Assembly (NCBI GenBank): GCA_021798855.1 | Contig: JAJZBP010000063.1 | Location: 1-9,920, forward strand | Length of the DNA stretch: 9,920 bases | Reading direction: 5' to 3' | Source: Bacillota bacterium | GTDB lineage: Bacteria > Bacillota > Sulfobacillia > JAJZIM01 > JAJZBP01 | In this document: positions 7,112 to 9,920 of the stretch, piece by piece | Layout of the letters: each line of letters begins with the position of its first letter | Numbering within the stretch: position 1 is the stretch's first letter | Notes under the pieces: generated by a model | Seen by the model: only the letters and a program-made list of their open reading frames with translations | Told to the model about the DNA's origin: nothing | Databases searched by the model: none | Translations under genes and position numbers: made by a program

Positions 7112-7235
7112 CAAACGCTTCCCTACAGGAAATCCGCGACAACTTCCGAAATAAAACATCTATAAAGAACCGGAAAGAACCGGGCAGGAACTGCGTGTGT
7201 TGTCGGAATTTATATGCAGGGAGGTCATTGGGCAA
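7112..7235 (+). promoter_or_regulatory. acs upstream region with a tandem 10-bp repeat
   Basis: This gap must hold the acs promoter. A -10-like TATAAA lies at 7161-7166, but no good -35 sits at the right distance. Overlapping it are two perfect tandem copies of AAAGAACCGG (7164-7173 and 7174-7183), spaced one helical turn apart, which could bind a regulator on one DNA face. The ribosome binding site AGGGAGG is at 7218-7224. Confidence 0.35.
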
Positions 7236-9413
7236 GTGAGCGAAAACGAGACCATTGAGGCCCTTTTGCTGGAGGAACGGACCTTCCCGCCGCCGCCGGG
7301 CCTGACCGAAGCGGCCAATTTCCGGGACGAGGCCGTTTACCGGGAGGCTCAGGACGACCCGGAGGGCTTTTGGGCACGCATGGCCGGAGAACTGACCTGG
7401 TTCGAACCCTGGGAACGGGTGCTGGAGTGGAACCCTCCCCACGCGCGCTGGTTCGCCGGCGGGAAACTGAACGTGGCCTACAACTGCCTGGACCGGCACC
7501 TGAACGGGCCGCGCCGCGACAAACCGGCGATCATCTGGGAGGGGGAGCCGGGCGACCGGCGGACGCTGACCTTCGCTGAACTGACCGAGGAAGTCGCCCG
7601 CGCCGCCAACGTGCTGCGCACGCTTGGCGTCCAAAAGGGCGACCGGGTGACCGTCTACCTGCCGATGATCCCGGAGTTGGCCGTCACCCTCCTGGCCTGC
7701 GCCCGCATCGGCGCCCCTCACAGCGTGGTCTTCGGGGGCTTTTCCGCCGAATCGTTGCGCAACCGCATCCTGGACGCCCAATCCAAGCTGGTGATCACGG
7801 CCGACGGGGGCTTCCGCCGGGGAGGGGTGGTGCCGCTGAAAGCGGCCGTGGACGAGGCGGTGACCCAGGCGCCGTGCGTGGAAAAGGTCCTCGTGGTGCG
7901 ACGGGTGGGTGAGCGCGGGCCGGTGGAAATGCAGCCGGGCCGGGACCTGTGGTGGCACGACCTGGTGCCGGCGGCCTCGCCCGAGTGCCCGGCGGAACCC
8001 ATGGACGCCGAGGACATCCTGTTCCTTTTGTATACGAGCGGCACCACGGGCAAACCCAAGGGGATCGTCCACACCACCGGCGGTTACCTGACGGCGGTCA
8101 ACGCCACGGCGCGGGCGATCTTCGACCTGAAGGAGGATGACGTTTACTGGTGCACCGCCGACATCGGCTGGGTCACCGGCCACAGTTACGTCGTCTACGG
8201 CATCCTTTCCAACGGGGCGACCACCGTGATGTACGAGGGCACCCCCGATTGTCCCGACCGGGGCCGCTTCTGGGACGTGGTCGAAAAGCACAGGGTCACC
8301 ATTTTGTATACCGCGCCCACGGCCATCCGCAGCTTCATGCGCTGGGGCCCCGAATGGCCCGCCAAGCACGACCTGTCTTCGTTGCGCCTGCTGGGAACCG
8401 TGGGTGAGCCGATCAACCCGGAGGCCTGGATGTGGTACCGGGAACACATCGGGGGGAATCGCTGCCCCATCGTTGACACCTGGTGGCAGACCGAAACCGG
8501 CTCCATCCTGATCACGCCGCTGCCGGGCCTGGTCACCACCAAGCCAGGATCGGCCACCCGAGCCTTTCCGGGCATCGACGCCGCCGTGGTGGACGGGGCG
8601 GGCAACCCGGTCCCCCTGGGGCAGGGCGGCTTCCTGGTGATCAACCGGCCCTGGCCGTCCATGCTCCGCACCATTTGGGGCGACCCGGACCGTTTCTTCC
8701 AGACGTATTGGAGCCGTTTCCCCGGCAAGTACTTTACCGGCGACGGCGCCAAGTGGGACCAGGACGGCTATTTCTGGCTCCTCGGGCGGGTGGACGACGT
8801 GATCAACGTTGCCGGCCACCGGGTCGGCACCATGGAGGTGGAGAGCGCCCTGGTGGATCACCCGGCGGTGGCCGAAGCGGCGGTCATCGGACGTCACGAC
8901 CCGATCAAGGGTCAGGCCATCGCCGCCTTCGTGACATTGAAGGAAGGTTTCGTCTCCGCACATGCGCCCGTCGCCTTTGGCGAGGGCAAGGAACAGACCT
9001 CGGGCGTGGCGCAGGCGGCTGCGCCGCCGAGGACCGAGTGCGTGGCGCAGGCGGCTGCGCCGCCGAGGACCGAGTGCGTGGCGCAGGCGGCTGCGCCGCC
9101 GAGGACCGTCGCCGAAACCCCCGACGCCCAGTTCGCCGCCGGGAGCGGCTCCCATGCTATAAAGGAAGGTTTCGCGGTGGAGGTCCGAGACTACGTTTCC
9201 GAACTCAAGGCCCACGTGGTGAAGAAAATCGGCGTCGTCGCCCGGCCCGACCAAATCTTCTTCACGCCCGAACTGCCCAAGACCAGGAGCGGCAAGATCA
9301 TGCGCCGCCTCCTGCGCGACATCGCCGAGGGCCGCCAGTTGGGGGACACCACCACCCTGGCCGACCCGTCGGTGGTCAGCGCCCTGCAGGCCCAATACGG
9401 GGAGGAGGGTTAG
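7236..9413 (+). CDS. acs: Acetyl-CoA synthetase with an in-frame insertion in the C-terminal domain
   Basis: Activates acetate with ATP to acetyl-AMP and then forms acetyl-CoA. The large domain shows the phosphate loop YTSGTTGKPKG (266-276), GWVTGHSY around residue 312, and WWQTETG (416-422), whose first Trp is the residue that restricts the pocket to acetate in Salmonella Acs. The hinge DDVINVAGHR leads into the C-terminal domain. PKTRSGK carries K687, the lysine acetylated by Pat-type enzymes in homologues. The protein is 725 residues; the family is about 650. The excess is a 74-residue Ala/Pro-rich segment between two copies of KEGF (569-572 and 643-646). Without it the protein is 651 residues and reads smoothly, TLKEGFAVEV. 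The start GTG at 7236 gives MSENETIEALLLEERTFPPP, a typical N-terminus, with AGGGAGG 11 nt upstream; a GTG at 7197 in frame has no such support. It is monocistronic as far as seen. Confidence 0.95.
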   Translation: MSENETIEALLLEERTFPPPPGLTEAANFRDEAVYREAQDDPEGFWARMAGELTWFEPWERVLEWNPPHARWFAGGKLNVAYNCLDRHLNGPRRDKPAIIWEGEPGDRRTLTFAELTEEVARAANVLRTLGVQKGDRVTVYLPMIPELAVTLLACARIGAPHSVVFGGFSAESLRNRILDAQSKLVITADGGFRRGGVVPLKAAVDEAVTQAPCVEKVLVVRRVGERGPVEMQPGRDLWWHDLVPAASPECPAEPMDAEDILFLLYTSGTTGKPKGIVHTTGGYLTAVNATARAIFDLKEDDVYWCTADIGWVTGHSYVVYGILSNGATTVMYEGTPDCPDRGRFWDVVEKHRVTILYTAPTAIRSFMRWGPEWPAKHDLSSLRLLGTVGEPINPEAWMWYREHIGGNRCPIVDTWWQTETGSILITPLPGLVTTKPGSATRAFPGIDAAVVDGAGNPVPLGQGGFLVINRPWPSMLRTIWGDPDRFFQTYWSRFPGKYFTGDGAKWDQDGYFWLLGRVDDVINVAGHRVGTMEVESALVDHPAVAEAAVIGRHDPIKGQAIAAFVTLKEGFVSAHAPVAFGEGKEQTSGVAQAAAPPRTECVAQAAAPPRTECVAQAAAPPRTVAETPDAQFAAGSGSHAIKEGFAVEVRDYVSELKAHVVKKIGVVARPDQIFFTPELPKTRSGKIMRRLLRDIAEGRQLGDTTTLADPSVVSALQAQYGEEG
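8940..9174 (+). mobile_element. In-frame palindromic insertion in acs, flanked by a 13-bp direct repeat
   Basis: AAGGAAGGTTTCG occurs at 8940-8952 and again at 9162-9174, exactly 222 bp (74 codons) apart. The DNA between is a string of hairpins: GCCC-CGCC/GGCG-GGGC (8966-8987); CCTCGG/CCGAGG around GGCGCAG/CTGCGCC (8998-9032); two further copies of the inner hairpin; and GCCGC/GCGGC (9135-9149). Together with the excess protein length this suggests an inserted palindromic element with a target-site duplication, similar in principle to the in-gene palindromic elements known from Rickettsia. It carries no gene of its own. Growth by slippage between short repeats is the alternative. Confidence 0.55.
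9006..9107 (+). repeat. Three tandem copies of a 36-bp palindromic unit
   Basis: Copies are at 9006-9041, 9042-9077 and 9078-9107; the third is cut after 30 bp. The copies are identical to each other. Each contains the perfect hairpin GGCGCAG-GCGG-CTGCGCC and encodes VAQAAAPPRTEC. The identity of the copies points to recent expansion. Confidence 0.95.
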
Positions 9414-9415
9414 TA

Positions 9416-9503
9416 CGACCGCCAGGCGGTCGGTGGAGAGTGACGCAAAGGCGTCCAATTCGATCCGCCGCGAAGCGGACATAATGCCGAAGCGTCACTC
9501 CAC
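9416..9503. repeat. Palindromic block downstream of acs
   Basis: Two adjoining palindromes start 2 nt after the acs stop. The first is CGACCGCC-A-GGCGGTCG (9416-9432), with 8-bp arms. The second is longer (9433-9503): GTGGAGAGTGACGC pairs with GCGTCACTCCAC apart from a 2-nt bulge, and its interior holds TCCGC/GCGGA (9464-9479) and the alternative GACGC-AAAG-GCGTC (9442-9455). No run of T follows, so it is not a normal intrinsic terminator. It could be a REP- or MITE-like element, or a 3' end-stabilising structure for acs mRNA. It shows no clear sequence identity with the insert in acs. Confidence 0.7.
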
Positions 9504-9526
9504 GTTTAGGGCGACTGTCAAGTGTT

Positions 9527-9541
9527 GGGCGGAGCCTTTTT
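9527..9541 (+). terminator. Weak candidate terminator after acs
   Basis: GGGC-GGA-GCCT followed by TTTTA is a 4-bp stem at best, about 115 nt after the acs stop. It is the only T-run near the end of acs, and the hairpin is short, so I give it low weight. Confidence 0.2.
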
Positions 9542-9562
9542 AGTTTCCAGGAAACGGTTTTG

Positions 9563-9585
9563 ATCAAGGAGCCTCGCGCCTTGAT
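9563..9585. repeat. Inverted repeat upstream of the toxin-antitoxin promoter
   Basis: ATCAAGG (9563-9569) and CCTTGAT (9579-9585) form perfect 7-bp arms around a 9-nt centre, ending 6 nt before the -35 box. It could be a regulator site or the scar of a mobile element end; nothing in the sequence decides this. Confidence 0.5.
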
Positions 9586-9591
9586 ATCCCC

Positions 9592-9620
9592 TTGACAAAT
9601 TGCCCCATAAGTCTTATACT
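9592..9620 (+). promoter_or_regulatory. Sigma-A promoter of the toxin-antitoxin operon
   Basis: TTGACA (9592-9597), a 17-nt spacer, and TATACT (9615-9620) make a near-consensus housekeeping promoter about 37 nt upstream of the antitoxin start. It is the strongest promoter match in the window. Confidence 0.85.
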
Positions 9621-9637
9621 AGCCATAATGCTAGTAT
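9616..9637. promoter_or_regulatory. Operator palindrome over the -10 box
   Basis: ATACTAGC (9616-9623) and GCTAGTAT (9630-9637) are perfect 8-bp arms around CATAAT. The site covers the -10 box and the expected transcription start. This is the usual place for autorepression by the antitoxin or the toxin-antitoxin complex. Confidence 0.75.
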
Positions 9638-9656
9638 TGTTTAAGGGGTGGACTGA

Positions 9657-9896
9657 ATGCGGACTGTTGGAACCTTTGAAGCCAAAACTCATTTGATCGA
9701 ACTTCTGCGGGAGGTTTCCAAGGGAGAGACCGTTACAATTACCAAACGGGGGGAGCCGGTGGCTGTCCTTACTCCCGTGCCGGCGCAAAGAACGAGTCGC
9801 CTGGTGGCGGCTGAAGAATTGCGAAAACTTCGCCAAAGTCTTCCCCGGGTGTCGCCGGAAGAATTGCGCTCCTGGATCGAGGAGGGGCGGAAATGA
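9657..9896 (+). CDS. Antitoxin, Phd/YefM family
   Basis: Small DNA-binding antitoxin that neutralises the toxin encoded next to it and represses the shared promoter. The 79-residue protein has the Phd/YefM fold in its first half: TFEAKTHLIELLREV (6-20) and GETVTITKRGEPVAVLTP (23-40), which form the dimer that binds DNA. The C-terminal half is charged and helical (EELRKLRQSL, EELRSWIEEGRK) and is the expected toxin-wrapping part. The start is ATG, about 8 nt after AAGGGG (9643-9648). Its stop overlaps the toxin start in ATGA, so the two are translationally coupled. The gene and its promoter are less GC-rich than their neighbours, which fits acquisition by transfer. Such antitoxins pair with VapC-type PIN toxins, with Doc and with RelE-type toxins; the next frame points to a PIN toxin. 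Confidence 0.9.
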   Translation: MRTVGTFEAKTHLIELLREVSKGETVTITKRGEPVAVLTPVPAQRTSRLVAAEELRKLRQSLPRVSPEELRSWIEEGRK

Positions 9897-9920
9897 TTCG
9901 CTTCGTGGTGGATGCAGATC
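9893..9920 (+). CDS. PIN-domain (VapC-like) toxin, 5' end only
   Basis: Only the first nine codons, MIRFVVDAD, lie in the window. A short beta strand ending in VDAD, with Asp 7 as the first catalytic acid, is the typical opening of PIN-domain ribonucleases such as VapC. The ATG overlaps the antitoxin stop (ATGA). The assignment rests on this motif and on the gene order antitoxin-toxin; a longer sequence would be decisive. Confidence 0.65.

Noticed and set aside
7182..7196. Possible sigma-54 promoter upstream of acs
   Set aside because: The GG and GC elements are 8 or 9 nt apart instead of the required 10, and the surrounding consensus bases are missing.
9006..9107. CRISPR-like array
   Set aside because: The 36-bp units are directly tandem with no spacers and lie in frame within acs.
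6972..9482. Very long open frame on the minus strand across acs (836 codons)
   Set aside because: It is the complement of a GC-rich coding gene with strong third-position bias. It shows no recognisable domain and is low-complexity His/Arg/Gly-rich, whereas the plus strand is a clear Acs.

Overview
The window is GC-rich bacterial DNA. It most likely comes from a high-GC member of the Bacillota, of the Desulfotomaculum, Moorella or Ammonifex kind. The reasons are a recognisable T-box leader RNA in front of an amino-acid operon, strong AGGAGG-type ribosome binding sites, frequent TTG and GTG starts, and the gene families present. The species cannot be named from the sequence alone.

The left half (1-5602, minus strand) is one tight branched-chain amino-acid operon. 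In transcription order it reads ilvN (acetolactate synthase regulatory subunit), ilvC (ketol-acid reductoisomerase), leuC and leuD (isopropylmalate isomerase), ilvE (branched-chain aminotransferase) and ilvD (dihydroxy-acid dehydratase, cut by the left edge). Together they cover most steps of valine and isoleucine synthesis plus the isomerase step of leucine synthesis. The catalytic subunit ilvB, leuA and leuB are not in the window. A T-box riboswitch with its own terminator (5719-5993) precedes ilvN. Its codon-reading and discriminator-reading positions do not fit a simple leucine sensor. Three of the six genes (ilvN, ilvE, ilvD) start with TTG.

The centre (6001-7111) is a divergent promoter region followed by a class I fructose-bisphosphate aldolase of the DhnA/FbaB type on the plus strand, closed by a good intrinsic terminator. 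Next on the plus strand is acs, acetyl-CoA synthetase (7236-9413), which links acetate to acetyl-CoA.

The acs gene is the most unusual object. Its C-terminal domain carries an in-frame 222-bp (74-codon) insertion bounded by a 13-bp direct repeat and filled with palindromic DNA, including three copies of a 36-bp unit with a perfect hairpin (the third copy is cut at 30 bp). Removing one repeat plus the insert restores a protein of 651 residues, the usual length of the family. It looks like a small palindromic element that inserted in frame and was kept as a surface linker.

The right end (9414-9920) holds a second palindromic block just after acs. It is followed by a toxin-antitoxin operon with a textbook sigma-A promoter, an inverted-repeat operator over the -10 box, a Phd/YefM-type antitoxin, and the first nine codons of a PIN-domain (VapC-like) toxin that runs off the window.
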